A stretch of 64,000 nt of DNA from assembly GCA_902806575.1 (NCBI GenBank), contig CADCXD010000009.1:310001-374000 (forward strand), in the 5' to 3' direction. This document shows positions 11,400 through 22,183 of the stretch, in pieces. Source of the stretch: Jackrogersella multiformis. Lineage: Eukaryota; Ascomycota; Sordariomycetes; Xylariales; Hypoxylaceae. How positions within the stretch are numbered: the first letter of the stretch is position 1; each line of letters opens with the position of its first letter. Both the position numbers and the translations under genes were made by a program. The notes beneath the pieces are model-generated. The model was not told where the DNA came from and did not search any database. It saw nothing but the letters and a program-made list of their open reading frames with translations.

Positions 11400-12234
11400 A
11401 TTTTATGGAATGACCAGTGAGCGAATTAAGACATGCTCCATCCAGACAACATAATAATAACAGAACTGTGTTTCTTTTATCTAGTTGACAAAATAGGGAC
11501 TATATGTGCTCTACCTAATAGCACTAATGCCGTCGTCCACTCCGACTGATACTCATATGAGCGAAGATCGGAATTCTCATTAGAGGAATTCTTATAGTTA
11601 CCTAGGCATGTCAAAGATCAATGTCTAAACCCCTGACACTCCATTTTTACTACCCCGCAAAGTAACTAGATATCCGCGTTTATAACTGCTAGTATAGACA
11701 TAGCTTCATGAGCGGGGAACACTACAAGCATATATGCTGCCGATTTATCCATGTGAAGTGGTCCGTCTTCATTTACCGGCCACGAACGACCACTCCGCGA
11801 TGTCACCTCGGCACCCGAAAAGTCGGCGGACTATATTTGAACCTGGTCTCTCATCTCGGGTTATCGGACTATTGTCACTCTTATGGCATATATTATCCCC
11901 GTTGGTTATGATTTTACATATCCGTATTCAGTAATTTACTCCTGATCGTTCTTTAGGTTATACGAACCACCAGTCTCGTTTGGTACTTACCTAGGTACTT
12001 AATAGTATGGTTTATAAAACTACCTACCTAGTGGGTAAAGTTACTAACATTTACCTACCCCGGGTCAAATATCCACTTTAATAAATACTATTATTGTATA
12101 TCTCCATGTTTCGTGCCTCTATGTTCCTTATTCGTATCAAGAACTAGATGTAATCGAATTTATATATTAATACTGAAAAAAACCATGCATACCCCGTTAT
12201 CTAATAACCATTGATTAGGTACCCGTCTAACCAG
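11400..12234. promoter_or_regulatory. Shared divergent promoter of DUF1593 and GH106-like genes
   Basis: This 835-bp region separates two divergent start codons of secreted polysaccharide-related genes. It contains palindrome copies near 11987-12000 and 12020-12060 (acctaggtac, ctacctacctag). Shared control is inferred from geometry only; no specific operator is identified. Confidence 0.5.
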
Positions 12235-15200
12235 ATGGCCTTATTTCATGATTTCATCCTACTTTTGTCTTTTTGCTACGGCGTCTTAGCTACAAGACTG
12301 CTTCAAGGCCCCACGAGACAACTATCTAGCGGTGGTCGACTCAGTACTTTCAAGAATCCCGCGGCACATGTGCGTCCAAGATATAGATACTGGTATGAAA
12401 TGCATTTATCTTCTCTTTGCGATATTAACCTCTAGCTAATGGTTGATCTGAAGGATACCAGACGCAAGTATAAATCCAGAGCATCTTGCTGAAGATATCG
12501 CTGAATTGGCTGCTCGGGGAGCTGGTGGAATTCAGTTCCTCAACTATTACAACTATGGTGGGCAAGGGGTAAGGTCCCCGATTACATTGTGATTACCTAA
12601 CTCGCCTAATTGCATGATAGGGCGCGCCGGCAACCGACTGGAATGTCTTTGGTTATGGCACGCCAGCCTATCGAGATGTTCTCAAGGCTGCCTTGCAGGC
12701 ACATAAGGACAACAATCTGGTAATGGATTTTGCTATGGGTCCACAGTCCGGTCAAGGAGTGCCAGCGGAACCCGACAACCCTGGTATTGCTTAGGACTTG
12801 GTAAGAATCTCCATATCCGACTTGTGCTTTACGGGGCTTATAGTACAATACCTAGGTATCATACAATGTCACGATACTGAATGGAACTTATACTGGCCAG
12901 CTGCCGGGCTGGGGAAGGGGTGATCTTGTATCCGCTGTTACCTTTGCCGTTTCCAAAATTACGCATAAAAGGGAGTCCCAGGTCGGTCCTTTCAGTGATC
13001 ACCTCTCGTACAACTATACCGAGTATCTTATTTCCGCAAAATCCCTCACAGAAGTTACCCCTTTAATTAGACAAAACGGATCCATAACGATAACTATAAC
13101 TCCAATGGAAGGCGCTCAGTACTATCTTCTCTACGCCTCTTACGCTCAACGTTCCTACGCTAGAGCATGCATCGCATCAAGCAAAAATCCTCAGAAAACT
13201 GTCCAAAATGGCTCCCTTACCGTCGACCACTTCTCAGATATTGGTGCTAGGGTGACTACTTCGTTCCTCGAAGAAAATATACTGATCGATGGAATTAAGG
13301 AATTAATAATGGATGTAGGAAACTATATCTGGGAGGATAGCGTGGAGATCCCGTCTTCTACGTACTGGACTCCTGGGCTACCTCAGAGCTTCGAAAAAGA
13401 GCACAATGTATGTGATAGCTAACTCCCCTCGAAAAACGTGGTGATGGAAAGAAAAGGTCCAGGAAAAGCTGACAGTAAATAGTATTCTTTAACAAAATAC
13501 CTACTGCTTCTTTCCGGGAACGAAGGCTTGGCATCAACCGGGGGGCCGGTCCGATTCATTACTGACGCCGATGATAAAGGGGCTGCGGTGGTGAATGATT
13601 TTAGATCGACATTTTCGACGGGGTTATCAATATATCTACGCAATCTCACAGGTTGGACTCAACAGTATTTAGGACTCCAATTCTCTCAACATATTGGATA
13701 TAACTTACCGGTAGATATGTTGCAACTAATCCCCGATGTTGATGCACCGGAGACAGAAACCTTTGGGTTCAGCAATAGCATTGATGCGTTCCGGCAGTAT
13801 TGTGGCCCTGCCAACCTAGCTGGGAAGTCCGTCATATCCATTGAGATAGGAGCCGAAATTTCACGTGCATACAGCCAGACATGGAGTTATATACTCTTCG
13901 AAGCCAATCGCGCTTTTGCGGCGGGCATCAACCAAATGAGCATCCACGGGGCAACATATTCTTATGATTACCCAAATACAACCTGGCCTGGGTTTACCTT
14001 TTGCAAGTATCGGTTTTCTGGGCAGCATTCTTATCACCAGCCTGCTTGGAATGTTGGCTACAAACAGGCAAACGACTACCTTGCTAGAGTCCAATTTATA
14101 CTCCAGTCGGGGACTCCTAAGGTGGATATAGTATTCTGGGATAAGCAAACGGCACAGAATGCCTCTCTTCCTTCGCTCTACCAGTCAGATGACTTGATTC
14201 GCAAAGGTTACACTTATACCTACCTTTCACCCGAGAACTTTGAACTTGATGAAGCGTACGTGAAAGACGGAGCTCTTGCACCTTCAAGACAACACTTTAA
14301 GGCCCTTATCATCCGAGAGAATGATACAATGACGGTCAATGGTGTCAAGCACCTTGATATATATGCTAGGGAGGGCCTTCCTATTATTCTTTCGGGTGGA
14401 GTGCCATCCATATACGCAAATAGTGACAAGAACAGTATTCAAAAGTCTTTGAATACTTGGAGACAACTTCTCAGAATGAAAAATGTCCACCAGGTTCAAG
14501 TTGAAACTTTTGCTAATACCCTGGACACACTTGGGATACATCCAAGGACGCGAATTGACGGAAATGGAACTTGGTATACGACCTGGCAGGAGATGCCTAA
14601 CTCGGATGTCTATGTCTTTGTATTCAATGATGGAGGCGATAGCGTGGGTAGCATAACTTTTGCTACGACCGGCACTCCTTACTCGCTTAACCCCTGGACA
14701 GGTGACCAGACGCCCATCTTTGAATACAGTTCCGATCATAGGAAAACAACGATTCCATTTCAATTGAAAAGCAACGAAACGAGGATCATACTATTTTCTC
14801 GGTGCGAACTCTTTAAAGGAAATATTCAATTTGTCTCGAGTCAGCAGTCGATACTTGGGTCGATTCTTGATGGGTCGTCTGGGAAAATTTGGGTTAAAGC
14901 TGTGTCGACGGAGAAGTCACCTTTGCTTACTCTATTATCATCTGGAAAGACGGTGGATCTATCAACACGTCTGCTAGAACGACCGTCATTTAGTTTGACT
15001 AATTGGACGGTCACTGTCGAGCAATGGTTACCACCATCGTATCTTTTCGAAATCGAAATTGTAGCGAATAGGTCGAACGTCACAACAACAGTGTCCGGCT
15101 TTGTCCTTCATTCTTGGTCTGATTTAAATCTAACAGATTCAAGCGGAATTGGATTCTATAGCTGCAGGTTCAATTGGTCGCGAAAGCTCAATAAGACCGG

Positions 15201-15504
15201 TGCATATCTGGTTATACCACCCGTTCAGCATGGTATTATCGGATTTATCAACGATAAGGAACTTCCTCCTATGGACATCTCGAACCCAACTGTTGATTTA
15301 ACAAAGTTCCTTGTTGATGGTTCTAATACCATCACCCTAAAGGTATCGTCGACACTCTGGAATACACTCATCCCTATCTGGTCCAATCTCCTTACGGGAG
15401 GTGTGGGTCCTTCGGCGTCGGCTGAGGATAATGGGGAATACTCACAATATGGAATCATCGGTGAGGTCCAGATTATACCTTACCAGCTAGTAAATATTAA
15501 TTAA
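12235..15504 (+). pseudogene. GH106-like alpha-L-rhamnosidase, secreted, one in-frame TAG
   Basis: Exons 12235-12392, 12454-12568, 12621-12800, 12856-13407 and 13483-15504 join in frame (1009 codons with the terminal stop), the full length of fungal GH106-like proteins. A signal peptide follows the ATG at 12235. The N-terminal part reads as a (beta/alpha)8 catalytic domain with the stretches NPAAHVRPRYRYW, GAGGIQFLNYYNYGG and DFAMGPQSGQGVPAEPDNP; the C-terminal ~250 residues are beta-rich. The only defect is TAG at 12792-12794 (codon 149), where I recall a conserved Trp in a WDLV motif. Everything downstream is open and all four introns are intact, so the lesion is recent, a sequence error or read through. 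The acceptor of intron 3 lies inside an ATACCTAGGTAT palindrome. GH106 assignment is from memory of the family. Confidence 0.75.
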
Positions 15505-15857
15505 TTTCATATTACGTGTATACTTTGGACTGGGTTTATGATTTGTTGATTTGCGCCAGCACCCTTATGGACACCACCTCTGGGTACCTAACAGGTGGTT
15601 AGTGGATATGGTATCACTAGTAGAAGACGTTCCGGTTAATTATCAAGATTAATTCAATCAAGAACATGAGTTGAATGAGCTACCATATGCGAAAGACTTT
15701 CTACAGTCAGTTTAGAAGAGTGAGTCATGTAAAATCTAATACTTCTAACTTACTCAGGGGTAAAATTTGGGTAGCTCCTCTGTGATTGAAACTTTACACC
15801 AAAACGAACCATCCCGCTTGACAGGGGTTTCCTTAAGCTTCTCAGCTCGACATGGGA
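15505..15857. other. Intergenic between convergent genes
   Basis: 353 bp between the stop codons of the GH106-like gene and the MFS gene. Nothing beyond 3' UTR-like sequence is seen. Confidence 0.5.
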
Positions 15858-17422
15858 TCAGTCTTCTTCATCACCGGCAGCACAATACGTACTGCGAGCT
15901 CTCAAGCTCTGGCCATAGAACCACAAGACGAAAACGACAACTGTACCAAAAAGTGCAAACGCTCCGGCCAGTACTGTAGCTCCGAATCCAAAGCCCAGGC
16001 TATCGAACATATATGGCGCGAATAGGGGGAAGAAGGCAGCCGTGATGCTTCGTAGAACAAGGTTCGTAGAGATCGCAGATGCCGCGTACTGCGTATATGT
16101 GTCGATGGTGTAGACCGACACGCACCCAGAGCAGACATAAACGCCCATGGCAAAAATTAAGCTTCCGATATTGGGCATGATCCAGTGGAGCTGGGCTTGT
16201 CCAGACCAGCCCCACCAAAGGAGACCTACGGGGACCAGTGTAGTCCCAATGATCATAGTGGGAACCCTGAATTCGGGACGACCGACACCATTATTGCGCG
16301 CTTTGAGCCGGGCGTAGACATAGTCGTTAAGATGCCCGGCGATGTTAACGCCAGCTATGAGTCCAATGGCGAATGAAATGTAGTTTAGACTTCCTATACG
16401 GATGCTTTGGTGATATTTCTCTGTCCACAAGCGGGGATACATGAAGAGAAATAAAAACATTGTGCCATACAAGAGAGCCATGTACGTGGCCAGCAACTGT
16501 ACAATAACCTGAGTACCGAGCATTCGAAATGGACGTTGTAGGTTGGTCCGCATGAGCTCGAGAAAGGGTTGTATCTTACGAGACTCATTTTCACTCTTTT
16601 CTGTAATGGCTGGCTTTAGTTGCGTCTTCCGGAGACGAAGTTGCTCTAGCATTGGCTCATAGGTCTCGTTCATGAAAATAATGGCAAGGACGATGACTAT
16701 AGCAGAGGCAATAGACGTAATCCAAAACACCCATCGCCAATCTGTGCCCTCTGATATGAAAGCACCGCAAATAGGGCCAAGCGCTGGGCCTAGGAGGGGT
16801 GCTGCCATGAAAATCGCAAATGCCCTCCCCCTTTCTACAGCGGGCCACAAGTCGCCGAGCACACCGCCAGCCATTGCGTCGGCGACACATGCTCCAAAAC
16901 CAGAGAGCAGCCTGAAAGCAAGCATCTGACCGATCGTACGAGCCGCTCCACAGCCGATGTTCCAGACCAGAAATATGGTGCTACCGATCAGAAGAACGGG
17001 CCTACGGCCGTATACTTCGGAAAGGGGCGCGAGAAGAAGCGGGGACAGACCAACTCCGATAAGGATCAGCGAGTTCACAAGAAGCCACTCGTAGGACTGT
17101 ACGATGTGTAGGTCTCGCGAGATCTTTTCCTCGACTGGTGCGAGCATCGTTTCAGAAAGGGGTTGCAAGAAGGCGAATGCCGAGAGGATGAGTGTGGCCG
17201 TCCATTTCTTGCTGCGAGGCCAGTACTTGGGCCGATGTGGATCATTTGGTCCCGACCATGCCTCGCGTGTCTATCAGCTTGATGTTTTACGGACAGTCGG
17301 TGGTTCTCACTTACTGATTGTTGTTGAACTGATTCCTCCTTGAAGTCCTCGCTCGAAGATGACGGTCCAGTTCCAGCCTCTACAGCGCCGAGAGACTTAA
17401 CTTCGACCTTTACCTTTTCCAT
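15858..17422 (-). CDS. MFS multidrug/polyamine-type transporter (DHA1)
   Basis: Exons 17315-17422 and 15858-17261 join in frame to 503 residues. After a charged ~50-residue cytosolic head come about 12 hydrophobic helices. The helix 2-3 loop carries the MFS A-motif variant PLSEVYGRRPVLL, and the fifth-helix region has GPALGPICGAFISE, the antiporter motif C of the drug:H+ antiporter-1 group (TPO1/FLR1 style). Expected plasma membrane, proton-coupled efflux. It is on the same strand as the CmcJ/NvfI-type gene 1 kb upstream, so it could export that pathway's product; it is also convergent with the GH106-like gene, but the family argues for efflux rather than sugar uptake. Confidence 0.88.
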
Positions 17423-18397
17423 TCTAAGAAAAAGGTATGCAGTCGCTCTGCGTTAGCCCTTCCCCTTTCTGTCTCGAGCTCTATAGCATCCGGGCCGTAT
17501 CCTACTAGTATCATAAGCCTCATATACGCATATTATACTAGATCTAGAACGAAATAGATAGATATAGCCAGCGAAGAAACTAAGGATTCAACTTTTCAGA
17601 AAGATGGAGAGACTAGAATCTTGGGACGATATTTCAAGATAGGGGGGTTAGAAAAGATATCCACTGACGAGCACCAATAGTGACTATTCGTGTAAACGAA
17701 ATGATCACACAGTGACAAATATCCCGAGAACGCACACTACCATTTCATTATGCAACATCAGAAAAAAACTAATATATTCTCAAGTTACATGCTCAGTGGT
17801 ACCTAGCTCAAACATGCATGTGACCTCATATCCAAGACTTGGTCCGACCATTAATAGTAAAATATATCCACCCTAGGGGTCCTACAGAGCCTCAATATTA
17901 CTACTGCCTCGGTTATTCCGCACAGTATAGCATACTTCCTGGTCGGACTGCAGCATACACGAGCACTTATCGAGGTATGATTGCAGTGGCTTAATGAACG
18001 ACGTACATACATGCACCTCCGTCGTTGCCAAGACGTCGGGACCAATGACCACCTTCTCTTCGTATTGCAACCCAACCAATTCCCATTGGAACATGTAGAT
18101 GTCGTGTAGGTATCCGTGTCTATTTATTGATCAAAACTGGACCGAAAACGGGTTCCACTGACGGGCCAATATCTTTTAATATAATGCTGACCACCATTTC
18201 AGAAATGGTATGATGGGCAAGTACTCAGCGCCTAGCATCGGGGGGGAGATTAATATGGGTTAAGATACCCGAATACTACATTCATTCTGCCTTATAAGGC
18301 GACAACCCCGCTCAAGCAATCTGCATATGCCTTATGATAATTTGGGTCGAACCAAGTCCTAGGTTTGCCAAGATGCCATTGAGTAGGTATGAATTCT
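17423..18397. other. Intergenic upstream of the MFS gene
   Basis: About 1 kb of promoter and 3' flank with no supported gene; open frames at 17.85-18.1 kb have no motif support. Confidence 0.5.
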
Positions 18398-19421
18398 TCA
18401 GCGATCCCCGGTGCTCTCAAATGACCCAGAAAAGATCAATGTTCTTACTTCAATACTCTTCCTAGGTTTCGCATTTTCAGGGGTATGGTGGTGTCTTATG
18501 CTAGAATGGACGGCGTCTAGTCTCGTCAGTACCATTTTCAACTGAGAAACGTGCCATGACTTACAGTGTGCCTCTACATTAGGCTCGGAATCAAAGTGCT
18601 TGAAGATCAATGCTTCATCTGGAGTTTGTTCCTTCAGAAAGTACCATTTCTGGTCCTTGTCATACTTAACGTAGTAATTAGTGCTGATGCTGCCTTGTCG
18701 GATTGAGTCGGTCTCGACGAGGTCATTAGGGTTCACAGTTGTCCCGTCGCAGACTGCAAGTGCCCATTCATCGACTGGGTATGACAATGGCTTCCATACA
18801 CTAACAATATAAAAATTAGTTCATATCAGTCACTATGAGCTTGGAGTAAAATACTTTACGGCTCTAATGCGTTGTCGAAGGATCTTGGATACATCGTCGG
18901 GGAAGCTGTTTTGAATACGCTGAAGGATAGAAATAGGACATGCATCTATATGAGCAAAGTTACTGGGAAGAAGTGGTTGGCTCTGGTCACTGAAGTTGAT
19001 CATGTCCGCTGTCGAATCACTCCGGCTGCTTCGAACCTACATTACAATAAGCTATATACCAGACATATACGGAATCAGTTCTTCCTACTCTCCAGTCGAA
19101 GACGAATACAGTGCCCACATCCTCTAAGCTTTCCTGAAGCATGTTCTTAACCGCCGGTATATACTTTTCGCAAATATTGTCCTTGTCTGAGAGTTCTGTA
19201 AGTCCTGGCAGAGGACGTGTGGCGAACCCATGGCTATCAAGTTGAAAGTCATCAGCTCGGTCACGGAAGTCTTCCACGAGAATATCCTGTTCATCCCAAG
19301 CGAGATTGGTCTTTCGCTGGTCCTTGGCGCCTGGCAGGATATCCATGAATATTTGGAACGGTCGTTCGCGTTCGTAGAGTGGATTCCATTTTAGAAACTG
19401 TATTGAAGCTTCTTGGGTCAT
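18398..19421 (-). CDS. CmcJ/NvfI (GA4-desaturase-like) family oxygenase, 4 exons
   Basis: Exons 19089-19421, 18855-19036, 18565-18800 and 18398-18516 join in frame to 289 residues, the family's usual length. Family marks are FLKWNPLYERERPFQIF near the start, then TNLAWDEQDILVEDFRDR, FQLDSHGFATRPLP, FVFDWRVR, an HxD pair in FAHIDACP, VWKPLSYPVDEWALAVCD, FKHFDSEP and the closing PRKSIEVRTLIF. In characterised relatives such as CmcJ and NvfI the H-x-D forms part of a mononuclear iron site with 2-oxoglutarate, giving hydroxylation or rearrangement in specialised metabolism. The second donor is taken as GTATTT, because this restores Asn-Val-Trp; the earlier GTAAAG breaks the frame. The last intron (48 nt) is chosen for family fit. 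Neighbours are an MFS exporter, a repeat protein and a GNAT. Confidence 0.82.
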
Positions 19422-20205
19422 GTTGGAATAGGCTTGATGCTAGTATCCGTGTGGATCTTATGAGATTAAAGAGGAATTCTAGATTCAAGAATATTATAGG
19501 TATGTGACGGCGTTCAGAATTTCCTAGATACTAGTGAAGCAATCAATAAGGAGAGAAAGTTATGCGGTGATCTAGGCACATGTGACCCTCCACCGCTGAG
19601 GTATAGTCGTCAATGAATCGCCCTAGAAGCGCTTATCGGCGGAGCTCATGTGTCTGACGTAGGTCTTATGAAGTTACAAAGATTCTGGACCTTGAGCTCG
19701 GTGATTCACCGGTGCAATGAAGCAGCAACAATGACTGTTCCAAGGACCTGCCCGACCGAGCTCTCGCGATCCAGCGAATCAGGTTCCATCGATGCTACAT
19801 TGCTGATGCATGCTCGTAGTATTCTAGGATTGGATATTCTATACAACCCGCCCTTTCAAAGTAGCCCATACTGAATACTAGGCGAGAAGTGTCGGAGCAA
19901 CTCATCGTATTTTTAAGACATTTACTACATCGATCTACATCAGGTCTGGTTGCTCAACCTGGTTCGACATATGCGATGCACAGGACTAATTTGAGCCAAG
20001 GAATATGGATATAGGAATGAAGACCTGCTACCTAGGTATGTATATATCTTCATATAATTGAATATTCCCCAGTAAAATTAAGGAGTGCTGATGCTATAGT
20101 AGTATAAGACCGAGGACTTGATCTTGAAGGGAGATTGGTTCCATGTAACTCCTTGGTTTTGTAGTTTGTTTTGTTCATAAATATCTTCTCTGTAACTCAG
20201 TTAAA
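19422..20205. other. Divergent promoter between oxygenase and repeat-protein genes
   Basis: 784 bp between the start codons of the oxygenase (minus) and the repeat protein (plus). It holds a tacctaggta palindrome at 20029-20038. No further gene is supported. Confidence 0.5.
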
Positions 20206-20718
20206 ATGTCAAACCATTACGAAGCGTTCGCAAAAGCCATTCTCGAGCAAGCCGCTCAAGACAAGCGTGCTCAACCATGGAAGAATAGTGTCGATACCCA
20301 GACTCCTCCTTCCGCCGAAGAATGGATCAAGATTAACAGACCTGCCGAGAGTCAAAGCGAGGCCGACGTTCGGACTAATCTCTTCCCTATGGGATCAGTC
20401 GATGCCCGGTCGAACATTTTCCCAATCGGCGAAGTCGACGCTCGCTCCCAAGCTTTCCCGATGGGAGACGTTGATGTCAGATCAAATGCCTTCCCTATCG
20501 GAGAGATTGACGTTCGATCAAACGCATTCCCCATCGGCGAAGTCGACGTCCGGTCAAACTCTTTTCCTATTGGAGAGATCGATGTCAGATCCAATGCTTT
20601 TCCCATCGGAGCAGTTGATGTGCGCACGAATGCATTCCCAGTCGGCGACGTCAACATACTCACACAAGCCTTTCCAATGGGCGATGTGAATGTGATGACC
20701 AATTCATTCCCGATCTGA
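20206..20718 (+). CDS. Small protein of ten 12-residue repeats (DVRSNAFPIGE type), unknown function
   Basis: 170 residues, no intron. Residues 1-52 form a polar, helical head (MSNHYEAFAKAILEQAAQDK...) with no signal peptide or membrane segment. From residue 53 to the end the protein is ten copies of a 12-residue unit, consensus VDVRSNAFPIGE, the last cut after FPI. Each unit has Phe-Pro and mostly Gly, alternating hydrophobic and polar residues, which would suit a short-rung beta-solenoid. No dibasic Kex2 sites separate the units, unlike dikaritin or Kep precursors. Neighbouring units are nearly identical as protein but differ at many third codon positions, so the repeat is held by selection on the protein. 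It is divergent from the CmcJ/NvfI-type oxygenase. I do not recognise the family. Confidence 0.85.
   Translation: MSNHYEAFAKAILEQAAQDKRAQPWKNSVDTQTPPSAEEWIKINRPAESQSEADVRTNLFPMGSVDARSNIFPIGEVDARSQAFPMGDVDVRSNAFPIGEIDVRSNAFPIGEVDVRSNSFPIGEIDVRSNAFPIGAVDVRTNAFPVGDVNILTQAFPMGDVNVMTNSFPI
20362..20715 (+). repeat. Coding 36-bp tandem repeat, 10 units
   Basis: Units of 36 bp start at 20362 and run without indels to the stop codon, nine full and one of 30 bp. Units 4 and 5 differ at eight synonymous codons and only one amino acid (Val/Ile), so this is not a recent simple DNA amplification. Confidence 0.95.
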
Positions 20719-21117
20719 CAGTTCTAAATGTATGAATTCCTGTGAATTTTTATATTCTAGCCAACTAAGACCTTCGTGCTAACTGTTGGTGATGAATTAG
20801 ATTTGAGAAAGAGAATCATGATATGTTACTGGTTATTAATAGGATGGGACTCGCAACGAGGTTTGTCACCATGTATCAATAATAGGTAACTAGATATTTT
20901 AGACGTTCGCTAAATACGATCATGTTTACAACGTTTGCGTGAATTTTATTATGTCAAGTTAATAGCTGTTCATAATACACTGATGTTGAGAGAAGTAAAC
21001 TGAAGCACGAAGATAGGTACCTTGGTTTAGGTTCAAGCGAGCCAGCTTTTAACTATTACTAACGACAGTATACTATGTCTAACATCAACCCCCTTCAAAT
21101 CTTGATACGAAATACAA
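20719..21117. other. Intergenic between convergent genes
   Basis: 399 bp of AT-rich 3' flank shared by the repeat-protein and GNAT genes; nothing else seen. Confidence 0.5.
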
Positions 21118-21898
21118 TTAACTCTTCTCCCATGGCTTGATAGTCTTCCCCTCTTCATACTTCCCACCGACAGGTCTCCACATAAGCCAGAATGTAAAAG
21201 GACCGACTTTCTCCTCGACTTCCTTCCACTTCTGATCGGGAGTATCGGTTTTTGGCACATTTACGTTTTCCTCAACGTAGATAAAGCCATTTGCTTCGTA
21301 CAGAGGTCTTCCATATGGCGTCGAGTCCAAGAAGAAATCATACCCCAGCTCATCTGCCTTCTTCATGCCCCAATCCATGAATTGCTGCCCTACCCCTCGA
21401 CGTCGATAGTCGGGATGGGTAAAGATAATGAAAAGATCTTGCCTTACGTAAGCAACTGGTGATAAACCATTCGAAGGATTAGTTATACTTACAGAGGTGT
21501 GGTCTCTGCGCTGCGCGTGATCTAGGCCCCGAGTGGTTAAACAGTGCTTTCTCGACAAACCGGCGTGAGCCATCGTCCGGGAACCAAGTCACCTCCGAAG
21601 GAGAGGGATTTGCAAACGGATTTTCCTTGTAGATATTCCAAAGAGCGCCACCCGCAATCTTGCCGGTGTCAGTATCAACTATCTTTTGCCAGTAGCTTGT
21701 CGGATCATGGGTATGCCAGAGCTTCAGCCGAGTGGCGGCCTCCTCGATACCTTCCTCACGATCCTTATCTTCCGTCCCGTGGGTCGGGAAGAAGACATGA
21801 AAGAATTTCTGTGGCGGATCTTCGTACGACTCGAACAGGCATCTTGCGATGGCTGGGAAATCAGTTTCCGAGTCGAGTTCCTGAAGCTCTAGAGGCAT
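21118..21898 (-). CDS. GNAT-family N-acetyltransferase, 2 exons
   Basis: Exons 21493-21898 and 21118-21455 join in frame to 247 residues. The acetyl-CoA loop is HPDYRRRGVGQQFMDWG (R-R-x-G-x-G) and is followed by the usual ADELGYDFFLDSTPYGRPLYEANGF segment. The first half (LESYEDPPQKFFHVFFP...) is typical of a large fungal GNAT group whose substrates are mostly unknown. The start is the ATG at 21898; no upstream ATG extends the frame. The intron is 37 nt, short for this genome, so the acceptor choice is less certain than the frame. Location next to the repeat protein and oxygenase may be chance. Confidence 0.85.
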
Positions 21899-22103
21899 TG
21901 TGGCGGTTTGGCGCAAGGTGATGAGAATAGTCTAGGTAGGCCGAGAATGATAAGCGGAATTGTACGGATATGCGGACAGATCTCCTTTTAATAAACGAGA
22001 ATTACACAACATTACCAGTACATGTCAAACAGATACGCATGAAACCGACCTATAAATTGTAATACACCATTAGGTAATTCTAGTTATTATGATACTTGTT
22101 CTT

Positions 22104-22126
22104 CGCGCGCGCACGCACACACACAA
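22104..22126. repeat. Alternating purine-pyrimidine tract (CG)n(CA)n
   Basis: An uninterrupted alternating run of CG then CA dinucleotides about 22 bases long, able in principle to form Z-DNA. Confidence 0.8.
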
Positions 22127-22161
22127 GCTAAAAGGGGGGATATTTAATTTACATATTTCTT

Positions 22162-22183
22162 CTCCTTACTCCTTACTCCTTAC
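22162..22183 (+). repeat. Heptamer microsatellite (CTCCTTA)3
   Basis: Three direct copies of the heptamer, pyrimidine-rich, directly after the alternating tract. Confidence 0.8.

Noticed and set aside
20171..20689. A second repetitive open frame overlapping the 12-residue repeat protein
   Set aside because: Any 36-bp unit gives periodic peptides in all frames; only the VDVRSNAFPIGE frame has synonymous-type variation and a complete ATG-stop.
20206..20718. Dikaritin (ustiloxin-like) or Kex2-processed repeat precursor
   Set aside because: No signal peptide, no KR/RR between units, and no DUF3328 gene in the window.
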